Shown here piece by piece: positions 9,777-18,208 of a DNA stretch of 64,000 bases (positions within the stretch are counted from its first letter, which is position 1; each line of letters starts with the position of its first letter). The translations under genes were made by a program, and so were the position numbers. The DNA is from an uncultured Bacteroidota bacterium. Its GTDB lineage: Bacteria; Bacteroidota; Bacteroidia; Chitinophagales; Chitinophagaceae. The stretch lies in NCBI GenBank assembly GCA_903904855.1, contig CAIVEH010000236.1, positions 1-64,000 on the forward strand. Reading direction: 5' to 3'. Under the pieces are notes generated by a model. That model was not told where the DNA came from, made no database searches, and saw only the letters and a list, made by a program, of their open reading frames with translations.

Positions 9777-9797
9777 CGAAAATATTTTAGGAAAATC

Positions 9798-10097
9798 ATG
9801 TTTGCAATAGTAACAATAGCAGGGCAGCAATTCAAGGTAAAACAGAATGACGAATTGTTTGTGCATCGCCTAGGAGGCAATGCCGGAGATAAGGTGGAAT
9901 TTTCAGATATCCTTATGGTAAGTAATGATGGCAACATAACTGTTGGCAACAATTCTAAATCAGTAAAGGCTGAAATTATTGATCATCTGAAAGGAGATAA
10001 GGTGATTATCTTTAAGAAAAATCGCAGAAAAGGCTATCAGAAGAAAAATGGCCATCGCCAGTGCCTTACTAAGATTAAAATAAATGGAATCGCTTAA
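9798..10097 (+). CDS. rplU: 50S ribosomal protein L21 (bL21)
   Basis: Binds 23S rRNA in the large ribosomal subunit. The 99 residues begin MFAIVTIAGQQFKV and contain the GDKVEF and GDKVIIFKKNRRKGYQKKNGHRQ segments that define bL21. The ATG at 9798 is the family start; the longer frame beginning at TTG 9774 would start inside the -7 element and is rejected. It is followed 33 bases later by rpmA, the conserved L21-L27 pairing. Confidence 0.97.
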   Translation: MFAIVTIAGQQFKVKQNDELFVHRLGGNAGDKVEFSDILMVSNDGNITVGNNSKSVKAEIIDHLKGDKVIIFKKNRRKGYQKKNGHRQCLTKIKINGIA

Positions 10098-10130
10098 TTT
10101 TAAATCGTAAATACCAACTAACAATAAAAA

Positions 10131-10403
10131 ATGGCACATAAAAAAGGAGAAGGCAGCGTAAGGAACGGCCGGGACTCACATAGCAAAAGATTAGGTGTAA
10201 AGATATTCGGAGGTCAGCCTGCGATATCTGGTAATATCATAGTACGTCAGCGGGGAACGAAGTTTCATCCGGGCGATAATGTAGGGCTGGGCAAAGATTT
10301 TACTATTTTTGCATTGACAGACGGTTTGGTTGAATTCCGTAAAACAAGAACAAAGACTTTGATTTCTGTTAAAGAGTTTAATACCGCAGTCGCCGAGGCC
10401 TAA
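10131..10403 (+). CDS. rpmA: 50S ribosomal protein L27 (bL27)
   Basis: A large-subunit protein whose N-terminus reaches the peptidyl-transferase centre. The 90 residues begin [20 protein letters not shown] and contain [19 protein letters not shown], both diagnostic. The N-terminus starts directly at the mature AHKKG sequence, with no cleavable Firmicutes-type extension. It is cotranscribed with rplU from the promoter at 9745-9776, and the H1-like gene follows 54 bases later without an intervening terminator. Confidence 0.97.
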   Translation: MAHKKGEGSVRNGRDSHSKRLGVKIFGGQPAISGNIIVRQRGTKFHPGDNVGLGKDFTIFALTDGLVEFRKTRTKTLISVKEFNTAVAEA

Positions 10404-10457
10404 CCCCCAAAGCGATTTTGCCATAAAGATTTTTGTTTAACCCTTAAATTCACAGTT

Positions 10458-10718
10458 ATGGCAACAGCAAAGAAGGCAGCTCCTGCGAAAAAAGCAGCAC
10501 CTGCACCAAAGAAAGCAGCTCCTAAAAAAGCTGCACCAGCTAAGAAGGCAGCAGCCCCTAAGAAGGCAGCTCCTGCCAAAAAAGCAGCTGCTCCGAAAAA
10601 GGCAGCTCCTAAAAAAGCAGCAGCACCAAAGAAAGCCGCAGCTCTTAAAAAAGCCGCAGCTCCAGCTCCTGCTAAAAAGAATGCTGGCCCTAAGAAGGCA
10701 GCCGCTAAAAAGAAATAA
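10458..10718 (+). CDS. Histone H1-like Lys/Ala/Pro repeat protein
   Basis: The 86 residues are almost entirely AKKAAP/PKKAA repeats beginning MATAKKAAPAKK; over a third is lysine. Such proteins resemble the C-terminal tail of eukaryotic histone H1 and the bacterial AlgP and Hc2-type DNA-binding tails, and are expected to neutralise DNA charge. There is no folded domain. The DNA repeats at codon level too, so length variation by slippage is likely. It lies between rpmA and a strong terminator at 10737-10771, so it can be read through from the ribosomal promoter. A similar tail is found on the DNase II-like protein at 29620-30900. Confidence 0.85.
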   Translation: MATAKKAAPAKKAAPAPKKAAPKKAAPAKKAAAPKKAAPAKKAAAPKKAAPKKAAAPKKAAALKKAAAPAPAKKNAGPKKAAAKKK

Positions 10719-10736
10719 CCCACTCTTTAGCGATCT

Positions 10737-10771
10737 AAAAAAAGAGACTGTTTTATACAGTCTCTTTTTTT
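10737..10771. terminator. Bidirectional intrinsic terminator
   Basis: A 14-bp perfect stem AAAAAAAGAGACTG (10737-10750) with its complement at 10758-10771 around a seven-base loop, carrying a T-run on each strand. It sits between the convergent H1-like gene and the small membrane protein gene and serves both. Confidence 0.92.
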
Positions 10772-10785
10772 GCCCTAATTTTAGC

Positions 10786-11028
10786 CTATCGGTCATTCAA
10801 TCCGATACCAAATCCAAACATTGCAGCAACAAATGCTAAGTTTATCAGCAGCACAGCCTTTTGCCATTTGGGCCTTTCACTCCATTTTTGATTCAGATTA
10901 AAAGGGTCGAAGGCAAGGCCGATTCCCATCGAAGCTGCGGCTTCCATATAGTCTTCTCTAACAAATCCCTGATAAATCCCCAGCATCAGGAATGCCAGGT
11001 AAACGATTTTGTTTATTGGTGTCTTCAT
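10786..11028 (-). CDS. Small membrane protein of unknown function
   Basis: An 80-residue protein from ATG 11028 (MKTPINKIVYLAFL); the frame is open six codons further but lacks a better start. It has two hydrophobic segments, near residues 7-22 and 58-76 (AVLLINLAFVAAMFGFGIG), joined by a polar loop with WSERPKWQK. The layout suggests two membrane spans with both ends on the same side. It is close to the 3' end of the araC-type gene on the same strand, but 61 bases apart. I do not recognise the family. Confidence 0.6.
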   Translation of the reverse strand: MKTPINKIVYLAFLMLGIYQGFVREDYMEAAASMGIGLAFDPFNLNQKWSERPKWQKAVLLINLAFVAAMFGFGIGLNDR

Positions 11029-11089
11029 ATGTCTGTTTTTATACAAAATTCAATGAATTACCTTTTTAGGAATTGGACTTTCAGGACAT

Positions 11090-11911
11090 CTACAGAATTT
11101 CCCAAACAATTTTTTCGCCATCTACTAAACTGGCTTCTTTAAAAAAGTATTTTGGGTTTTGATTGGTCATTTTCCTGAACTCCCTGATAAAATAAGATTG
11201 GTCGGAATAATTACTTTCATAAGTAATACTAGTCAGCGATTTTATTTCCTTCGACTGAAATTTAGTTTTCAGCGCATTCCTGAACCTTGCAATCCTTTTA
11301 TAGTCTGATGGCGAACAAGCCAACATTTTTGTGAAATTTCTTTGAAAGGTTTTAAGATTCATGTTCAGCTTTTCTGCAACCTGCGCTACACTATAATCCT
11401 CCTCATTATTTTCAAACATTGTGAGCGCATGTTCCAACTTTATAAAATCGCCGTTCTCTTCAAAAACTGATAGCAGGAACTTCTCCAGGTCTTCAAGTCC
11501 GGCATCAGAATCAAACAATCCGGCAGCCCATTGCAACCATTGTTCATTCTTTAATGGCTGTGAATATTTACCTGCAATCTTCACCAGATCATCGCAAATA
11601 AATCTGTTAATACCTAATGGTTTAAAGATGACTGATATCTCATCAATTTTCCCTTCATAATTCACAAATACCGGTTGGGTATACTTGCCCAGAATTTCAA
11701 TACACACCTTACTTTCAGCAGTTTGTTGTTCGTGTATTTTTACATGAAAATTATCCCTTTCGATGGATACACCTTTAAAAAACGAAAGCCCGGTATTTGT
11801 ATGCGGAAATGCCAGATAGCTGAAATTTTCCCCGCTCTCTGAATTAAAAACATAGAAGGTGTCTATATACTTCTTTAGAACCTCAGATTCCGGGGCAATC
11901 GTCTTTATCAT
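11090..11911 (-). CDS. AraC-family transcriptional regulator
   Basis: A 273-residue regulator with an N-terminal sensing region (about 1-160, of the DUF6597 kind: KYIDTFYVFNSESGENFSYLAFPHTNTG) and a C-terminal AraC double helix-turn-helix from about 165 (SVAQVAEKLNMNLKTFQRNFTKMLACSPSDYKRIARFRNAL, then SITYESNYSDQSYFIREFRKM). It starts 16 bases past the stop of the NAD(P)-binding protein gene upstream, so both are in one operon, and the regulator may control it. The ligand is unknown. Confidence 0.88.
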   Translation of the reverse strand: MIKTIAPESEVLKKYIDTFYVFNSESGENFSYLAFPHTNTGLSFFKGVSIERDNFHVKIHEQQTAESKVCIEILGKYTQPVFVNYEGKIDEISVIFKPLGINRFICDDLVKIAGKYSQPLKNEQWLQWAAGLFDSDAGLEDLEKFLLSVFEENGDFIKLEHALTMFENNEEDYSVAQVAEKLNMNLKTFQRNFTKMLACSPSDYKRIARFRNALKTKFQSKEIKSLTSITYESNYSDQSYFIREFRKMTNQNPKYFFKEASLVDGEKIVWEIL

Positions 11912-11927
11912 CTGGCTGATTTGAAAA

Positions 11928-12854
11928 TCACTTTTTATCCGCTAAAACAACCTGTTTAACACCTTGCTCGTAGGTTGTTGGCTTGAAGTTGAATCGTTTG
12001 CTGAATTTTGAAGAGTCAAAGATATAATCCCGGTCGTATTGATACATCATCTCCGGCATTTCACGCATAAAGGGTATAAAAAGGCCAATCAGTTTAAGCA
12101 TAAACATAGGCAGGCTGGATACCTTTTTGTTAGTGTTCATTTCTTTATTGAACAATGCAACAAGTTCTGTTCCGGTCAGTGTATTGGGGTCAGTAGGCAG
12201 GTGCCAAACCTGGTTATATGCATCGGGTGTATTGCCCAGCATAGCCGTGGCTTTTGCTGCATCGGGGGTATAAATAAAGGAGTGCTTTTTGCCTGCGTTT
12301 ATAAACCAATTGGGCCTTTTACCTTTCAGGATGTTTTTATAAACGAGCTCCAGAAGTACACTGTTATTGATACCCGGCCCATAGAAATCGGGGGCGCGGG
12401 CTATGACAGCGGTTAGTCTGCCTGCGGCTACTTCAGTCATTATCATATCTGCGATCTCTCTTCTTACCTGTCCCTTTTTACCAGGCGGATTTATGGGCGA
12501 TTCCTCGGTTATGTGGCCAATAGCACTGATATCGTAGAGATAAATATTGTCGAAAAATACCAGCTTTGCATTATGCCTTATGCAGGCATCAATGGTGGCG
12601 CGCATCAGTTTGGGCCATTTCTCATGCCACACTTTTATAGAATATTCGAAACCTACAACAAGATATACAACTTCAGAGCCTTCTACGGCTTTATCAACCT
12701 GCGCAGGGTCAGTAAGATCGGCAGGGAACTGTTCGTCGCTGTCGTTCACCCTTTTGGGGTTGCGGCTCACAAGCCTGATATTGCTGGTGTAGGCGCTTAG
12801 TTCTTTTGCCAATGAGCTGCCTATTGCTCCATTTGCACCTAGTATTGTTTGCAT
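11928..12854 (-). CDS. NAD(P)-binding epimerase/dehydratase-like protein
   Basis: A 308-residue extended short-chain dehydrogenase/NmrA-like protein. The Rossmann dinucleotide motif is GANGAIGSSLAKEL at the N-terminus, followed by an acidic-to-basic second strand (LVSRNPKRV) that suggests NADP. A Tyr-centred catalytic region is not clear (FFDNIYLYDISAIGHI), so it may act as a reductase or as a redox-sensing protein. It is the first gene of a pair with the AraC regulator; such pairs in Bacteroidota are often inducible by small reactive molecules. The substrate is unknown. Confidence 0.8.
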   Translation of the reverse strand: MQTILGANGAIGSSLAKELSAYTSNIRLVSRNPKRVNDSDEQFPADLTDPAQVDKAVEGSEVVYLVVGFEYSIKVWHEKWPKLMRATIDACIRHNAKLVFFDNIYLYDISAIGHITEESPINPPGKKGQVRREIADMIMTEVAAGRLTAVIARAPDFYGPGINNSVLLELVYKNILKGKRPNWFINAGKKHSFIYTPDAAKATAMLGNTPDAYNQVWHLPTDPNTLTGTELVALFNKEMNTNKKVSSLPMFMLKLIGLFIPFMREMPEMMYQYDRDYIFDSSKFSKRFNFKPTTYEQGVKQVVLADKK

Positions 12855-13039
12855 AATATGAAATTTTGGTTTTTAAATTTATAACTGTTGATTTAGCCGC
12901 CCTTGGGTTCCAAGCTTGTTATTATAATATTGTCCTACTTTTCCTTTCACCTTCTATTCTTATGTAAGTACGTTCAATAAACTAAAGAGTGAAATTAAAA
13001 CTACCTGACCTTTTGAATAGTATTGACCTATCAGCATAA

Positions 13040-13828
13040 TTATTCTGACCTCCGAGTATTTGTTATTTGATACTGAAAAAACGGAGTCCCTTGTAATGCC
13101 CGGACTAAAGTAAATACTGCCAGAACAAAATATAAGGCAGTAATTAAAAAAACAACTTTCGTGTCTTTAAAAACATAGTAAGATAATATAGGCAACACCT
13201 GCAGGGCGTGCATACCAATAAAATGGGCTATACGTAGATCTCCAAACTTTCTGCTCCAGTTCAATATCGGGATCCCGAAACTATCATCAGATCCGCCGAC
13301 GGAATGCGATAGTCTTGCCCCCATAGCTGCACCCTCAAACGCAAAAATTACAAACAGAACTAACCCAAAGCGAATGGACCAAACATAGTACGTTGGCAAT
13401 TCGGGGAAACTATTTACAAAAAAAAGTATAGAAATATAAGCAGTGTAAAGTGTTGCAACAGTTGCAGCCAGACCCATTATCGAAAATAAAGTACTTGCCA
13501 ATGGAGTACTTAAATTAAAGTGCGATAAATCAGCTCTGCTGGCTCTAAAAGCTATATAGGCTACCTCAAAACCCAGCGTAATAATAATAGTCCAGTTAAA
13601 TAGAGATGCATTGAAATTTTGCAAGTAATGACAATACCAGAGCATCGCCCAGCAATACAGAGTAGTAGACAATGCAAACTTAAACGGTTTAAACCATGCA
13701 TTGACCCCATTCAGCATATTGACCGTAGTGTATGCTAAAACAAAAAACACTATGCCTGCAATTAAATTGGCCAATCCAAAATAAAAAAGTAACTCATTTC
13801 TATATTTTAACTGCTCTATAAAATTCAT
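13040..13828 (-). CDS. Seven-span membrane protein of unknown function
   Basis: 262 residues with about seven hydrophobic helices, beginning with LLFYFGLANLIAGIVFFVLAY and ending with VFLITALYFVLAVFTLVRAL. Polar conserved-looking positions inside helices include WFKPFKFALS, the HYLQNF loop, FEGAAMGARLSHSVGG and the HFIGMHALQVLP segment with two His residues, which could bind metal or haem. It is 36 bases downstream of the SDR gene on the same strand. I recognise it only as a hypothetical protein type seen in Bacteroidota and do not assign a function. Confidence 0.65.
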   Translation of the reverse strand: MNFIEQLKYRNELLFYFGLANLIAGIVFFVLAYTTVNMLNGVNAWFKPFKFALSTTLYCWAMLWYCHYLQNFNASLFNWTIIITLGFEVAYIAFRASRADLSHFNLSTPLASTLFSIMGLAATVATLYTAYISILFFVNSFPELPTYYVWSIRFGLVLFVIFAFEGAAMGARLSHSVGGSDDSFGIPILNWSRKFGDLRIAHFIGMHALQVLPILSYYVFKDTKVVFLITALYFVLAVFTLVRALQGTPFFQYQITNTRRSE

Positions 13829-13864
13829 TTAATAATATTTACTCTAGTAATGGTTCTGATTTAA

Positions 13865-14644
13865 CTATGATTTTATACTGGCTAAATTCTTCTTTATTTT
13901 CATCATAATCCTATCAGGTGTGATTCGGGGCAAATTGGAGATGAACCAATTATTAAACCCAACTATTTTTTTCCCTTTGCCATTTAAGAATAGCTCAATA
14001 CCCTGTTTGGCTACAACTTTTGGGTCCATAGGCTTATTTGTCTTATAGGCATTAGTTTTAAGCATTTCAGAAGTATTAAAGCCTGTATCAATAGGACCGG
14101 GGCAAAGTGCGGTTACAATTACTCCACTTCCTTCCAATTCTGCGGCTAAAGTCTCTGTAAATGCCAATACAAAAGCTTTGGTGGCGGAATAAACTGAATA
14201 GTATGGAAATGGAAGAAAGGAAAGCAATGAGGCAATGTTCATAATCCTGCCCCTGCTAATAGCTTTCATATCAATCAGGAATAATTTCGTCAATGAAACC
14301 ATTGTCGCTACATTAACCTGTATCATGTTTAAATCCTCAGCCAGTGGCGTTTCAGAAAAATCTCCGTAATTGCCAAAGCCAGCGTTATTGATTAAACCGG
14401 TTACTATAAGCTTTTGCGATTTAATCTCATCATATAATTCCTTTGCACTTTCAGGCTTCGACAGATCTTTTGATATGATTGTTACTTTTATCCTGAAAAG
14501 AGATTCTAACTCAGTTTTTATATTCTGCAAAATGTCCATTCTTCTGGCAACAAGTATCAGGTCAATACCTTTTGTCGCTAATTCTCTAGCCATTTCTAAT
14601 CCTATACCAGACGATGCTCCGGTTAATACTACCAGTTCTTTCAT
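13865..14644 (-). CDS. Short-chain dehydrogenase/reductase
   Basis: A classical SDR of 259 residues. The cofactor loop is TGASSGIG at 8-15, NNAG is at 86-89, and the catalytic Ser139, Tyr152 and Lys156 sit in NIASLLSF and YSVYSATK. The ARR after the second strand favours NADPH. The C-terminal region has a hydrophobic patch as in membrane-associated SDRs (DltE/YqjQ-like). It precedes the seven-span protein gene with a 36-base gap and is 29 bases beyond the DUF2147 gene, all on the minus strand, so it may be a distal member of the efflux operon. Confidence 0.87.
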   Translation of the reverse strand: MKELVVLTGASSGIGLEMARELATKGIDLILVARRMDILQNIKTELESLFRIKVTIISKDLSKPESAKELYDEIKSQKLIVTGLINNAGFGNYGDFSETPLAEDLNMIQVNVATMVSLTKLFLIDMKAISRGRIMNIASLLSFLPFPYYSVYSATKAFVLAFTETLAAELEGSGVIVTALCPGPIDTGFNTSEMLKTNAYKTNKPMDPKVVAKQGIELFLNGKGKKIVGFNNWFISNLPRITPDRIMMKIKKNLASIKS

Positions 14645-14673
14645 TTGTGTGATTTAAATTGTTAAAAATGAAT

Positions 14674-15096
14674 TTATTTTATCCTTTCCCAGATTTCTGT
14701 TCTTCCGAAAATGGAAATACCAACATAGCCCCTAATGCAAAGTGAATTCTGACCTTTTATGCTCATTTTGCACGAATAGGTTTTACCTTCTCTTGGATCG
14801 TAAATAGTTCCGCTTTGCCAGCTATCTGTTCCGTTAAAAACAAAATCTGTTAAGATGTCAAGACCCACTAAATCCCGGTCTTGCAATGCCTTATCTGGAT
14901 TTTTCAGGTCTTTTGTAGCTGCACCTGAGCCCCAAATAATCTTTCCATAAAACTTACCGGAGCGTTGATATATCTCAATTTTAGTATCCTTCTTAGATGA
15001 CAACCATTGACCAGTTATTGCATCAGCATTAGTTTGGCCGGTTACATGTACTATTGACCAAATTAAGATTACTATCAGAAAAGCTATTTTTTTTAT
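14674..15096 (-). pseudogene. DUF2147 exported protein lacking a standard start codon
   Basis: The frame encodes a DUF2147 protein of the kind that begins with a secretion signal and then AITGQWLSSKKDTKIEIYQ, with conserved D-LVGLDILT and GTIYDPREGKTYSCKM segments. The signal peptide coding sequence is intact but starts ATA AAA AAA ATA GCT (15094-15096 for the ATA) where homologues would have ATG AAA AAA. No ATG, GTG or TTG is in frame before TTG 15001-15003, which would drop the signal. So it either uses a non-standard ATA start or lost its start by one transition. It is in the same frame as the RND gene and 36 bases after that gene's stop codon. Confidence 0.7.
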
Positions 15097-15132
15097 TTTT
15101 GTTACTATTATTTTAAAATGACAGACATATAA

Positions 15133-18100
15133 TTATTCTGCTGAAATACCTTCCACTTTTGGAGGCATTAGTTTATATATCACAGGTGTAACTACACGAG
15201 ATAACAAAGTCGAACTTATTAATCCTCCAATAAGCACTACCGCAAGGGGTGATATAAGCGGATTGGTGGAAACAGCAATCGGAATAAGGCCGCCAATTGC
15301 TGTCAGCGAAGTAAGCACAATCGGTAGGAAACGCACCTCTCCTGCCTCCTTAATTGCATCGTCGAGAGACTTTCCTTTTGCTCTGAGTTGGTTGGTAAAA
15401 TCAACCAACAGAATAGTATTTTTCACTTCTATCCCTGCCAGTGCAATGAGCCCTATTATGGCTACAAATGATAGAGAGTTACCTGTTAGCCATAATGCTA
15501 TCGCCGCACCCACTACACCCAGCGGAATAACCGATAACACTATGAGTGTGCTCTTAAAAGTGCGGAACTCCAGTACCAATATGGCTATGAACATAAACAG
15601 GGTAACAATGATTATGCTCATAAAACCGCCGAATGAATTATTGCGTGATTCTACTTCACCACCCATCTCATAAGAGTAACCGGGAGCGAATTTGAATTTA
15701 TCCATTTGTGCAACTACATCATTGATTACATTGTCGGCCAGGAAACCTTTTTGTACAAAAGCTTTTACAGATACTACTCTTCTTTTTTCCTGGTGGTTAA
15801 TACTCAGCGGCGATGACTCAAGTTTAAGGTCTGCTACCTGTGCCAGTGGTATAGCTGCGCCGGAATTGCTGTTTAACATAAGGTTGCTGAGTGCATCAAG
15901 CGTTGGTTTGCCTTGTTTTGAACGGGTCAGGATCAGGCTGTAATCATTGTCATTATTGTCGTTATAGTGCCCTATGTTCAACCCGGCTATTGCCATTCTT
16001 ACTGTACGGTCGATGTTAATAGTGGCAACCCCAAAAGACTGCGCTTTCTCCCGGTTTATGTTCACTTTTATATCTGCATTAAGTAGCGCAACCGGATTAT
16101 CTGTGTAAATAGTTCCGGGTGTTTTTTTCAGTAATACCTCTACCTTGGCAGCCATAGCACGCAGCGAATCGAGGTCATCGCCAAACAGCCTTACCTCTAC
16201 CGGAGCTATCTGTTGCGGTCCTTGCTCAAAGTTCCGCACTTCCACTTTTGCACCGGGGTATGGTGCCCATTTATTGCGTAGCTTTTCAATGAGGGCTACT
16301 TTAGTGTCTGGTTTTGTATCCGGATCCAGTTGTATAAATATCTGGGCAAAGTTGGTATGCTCGTTTTCCTGTGCTTCGTTGTAGTATATCATTGGGTTGC
16401 CCTTGCCCGTGTGCGTTGCATAGAACTTGATCAACGGCTCCTTCGCCAGCTCCCGTTCTATTGCCCTGGTTATTGTATCGGTATAAGTGAGTGAAGACTG
16501 AGCAGGGGTATTGATGTTTACAAAAAACTGGGGTTTTTCGGAGGCGGGAAATAAACCAAAGCCAACTACTTTGAACAGGAATATTGCGCCACCAAATGCA
16601 GCCACAGCTACTGCTATAGTGATACCAGGACGGGCAATTGCTTTTTCAAGTAGTTTGGAATAGCTGCCATGAATAATTCGTTTAAGCCCGCGCATAAAAA
16701 TATTGCCTTCCGGGTTGCCCATATGCTCCTTCAATAGCCTGCTTGATAAAAATGGTATAATAGTAAGCGATACAAACAGCGACGCTATAACACAGAATAT
16801 AACTGCAAGTGGCAAGCAGCGTATAAAATCGCCCGCACCTTCAGGCATGAAAACAAGCGGCATAAACGCAATGATCAATGTTACAGTACATCCAAGTACA
16901 GCAAGACCTATTTGTTTTGTTGCTTTCAGCGTAGCATCCATGCGACTGTGCCCTTCCAGCATCCACCGTTCTATATTTTCAACTACCACTATGCTATCGT
17001 CTACCAACAGCCCCAATGCCACCACCAGCCCTACAATGCTGAGCTGGTTCAGATTGTAGCCAAATAATTGCAGCAGTACAATACCTATGGATAATGACAG
17101 TGGTATAGAAATCATCACTATAATCGCAGGTCGTCCCCCAAGCGGAAGCAAGGTAATGGCTACCAGCAAAATGGCTATCAGAAAATCTTCGCCCAGTTTA
17201 CTTAGCCGCATGTTCACATTTTCGGCCTGGTCAAAATTCTGCACCAGATCTATATTGGCAGGCAGTGTTTTTTTGAACTGCGCTATCACAGGGGCATATA
17301 GCTTTTGCGAATTGGTTATATTCTCACCATCTTTTTGTGCTGCTACTACAAATAAACACCTGTGTCCATTGAGCCGGGTAAGGTATGCTGCATCGTCATA
17401 GCCGTAATATACTTTTGCTACATCCCGTAGCCTTGTGTTCTTACCGCCGGCACTGTATACTATGGTATTACTTATCTCGTCTATTGACTTAAAGTTGCCG
17501 CTGGTCTTTATGTTGTAGGTCTTGTTGCCTGCATCCACACTGCCACCAGGTATGTTAGTATTCTCGCTTTGCAGGTTGGCTATGATGGCTGATACCGGTA
17601 TATGCATCTGAGCCAGTTTATCTATATCAGCTTCAATCCTAACCTGGCGCTCTGGCAGCCCTGAAAGTTTTACATTTTTAAGTGGAGGTAGTTTCTCAAG
17701 CTCTTCCTGAAGCTTTTTGGCATAGTGGTTCATCTGGTCGCGCGATGCATTTTCAGAGATGAGTGCTATCTGCATAATGTTCACATCCGATGGCTGGTAT
17801 TTCAGCACATCCAGTTTTTGTATATCGGCCGGCAATTGTCCGCGCATACCATTTACCACGCGCACTACTTCCTGGTACTTGGCATCTACATTGCTACTGT
17901 ATTTGTATTCCACACGTATCACTGCCACACCATCGCTGATGGTGGTGCGCAGGCGCTTGATGTCTTCAAGGCTGTATATCTCCTTTTCCAATGGCTTCAC
18001 CACCAGTTCTTCCATGTCTTTAGGACTGGCGCCGGGATATACAGCAATAATCGGGTAAACGGGTGCATGCATTTCCGGATCTTCAGACCGCGGCATATTT

Positions 18101-18189
18101 AGTAGTGTAGTTACTCCCAGCACTATGATCATTATAAAGATGACCAATGTGAACTGGTAGTTTTTTACTGCATAGTCAGATATTTTCAT
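15133..18189 (-). CDS. RND-type multidrug efflux pump, inner-membrane permease
   Basis: The proton-driven pump subunit of a tripartite RND exporter. I choose the start at ATG 18189 (MKISDYAVKNYQFTL, 1018 residues), which is the normal family start; the frame continues upstream for 21 non-conserved residues into the adaptor gene. The protein has twelve membrane spans, two large periplasmic loops (PGASPKDMEELVVKPLEKEI, typical of the HAE family) and the fourth-helix GLVVALGLLVDDSIVVVENIER with two adjacent Asp residues for proton relay. It follows the MFP gene by 19 bases. Drugs, bile salts or metals could be the substrate; the HAE-type sequence favours hydrophobic or amphiphilic compounds. Confidence 0.95.
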   Translation of the reverse strand: MKISDYAVKNYQFTLVIFIMIIVLGVTTLLNMPRSEDPEMHAPVYPIIAVYPGASPKDMEELVVKPLEKEIYSLEDIKRLRTTISDGVAVIRVEYKYSSNVDAKYQEVVRVVNGMRGQLPADIQKLDVLKYQPSDVNIMQIALISENASRDQMNHYAKKLQEELEKLPPLKNVKLSGLPERQVRIEADIDKLAQMHIPVSAIIANLQSENTNIPGGSVDAGNKTYNIKTSGNFKSIDEISNTIVYSAGGKNTRLRDVAKVYYGYDDAAYLTRLNGHRCLFVVAAQKDGENITNSQKLYAPVIAQFKKTLPANIDLVQNFDQAENVNMRLSKLGEDFLIAILLVAITLLPLGGRPAIIVMISIPLSLSIGIVLLQLFGYNLNQLSIVGLVVALGLLVDDSIVVVENIERWMLEGHSRMDATLKATKQIGLAVLGCTVTLIIAFMPLVFMPEGAGDFIRCLPLAVIFCVIASLFVSLTIIPFLSSRLLKEHMGNPEGNIFMRGLKRIIHGSYSKLLEKAIARPGITIAVAVAAFGGAIFLFKVVGFGLFPASEKPQFFVNINTPAQSSLTYTDTITRAIERELAKEPLIKFYATHTGKGNPMIYYNEAQENEHTNFAQIFIQLDPDTKPDTKVALIEKLRNKWAPYPGAKVEVRNFEQGPQQIAPVEVRLFGDDLDSLRAMAAKVEVLLKKTPGTIYTDNPVALLNADIKVNINREKAQSFGVATINIDRTVRMAIAGLNIGHYNDNNDNDYSLILTRSKQGKPTLDALSNLMLNSNSGAAIPLAQVADLKLESSPLSINHQEKRRVVSVKAFVQKGFLADNVINDVVAQMDKFKFAPGYSYEMGGEVESRNNSFGGFMSIIIVTLFMFIAILVLEFRTFKSTLIVLSVIPLGVVGAAIALWLTGNSLSFVAIIGLIALAGIEVKNTILLVDFTNQLRAKGKSLDDAIKEAGEVRFLPIVLTSLTAIGGLIPIAVSTNPLISPLAVVLIGGLISSTLLSRVVTPVIYKLMPPKVEGISAE

Positions 18190-18208
18190 TGCTTTGGCTT
18201 TTAGAATA

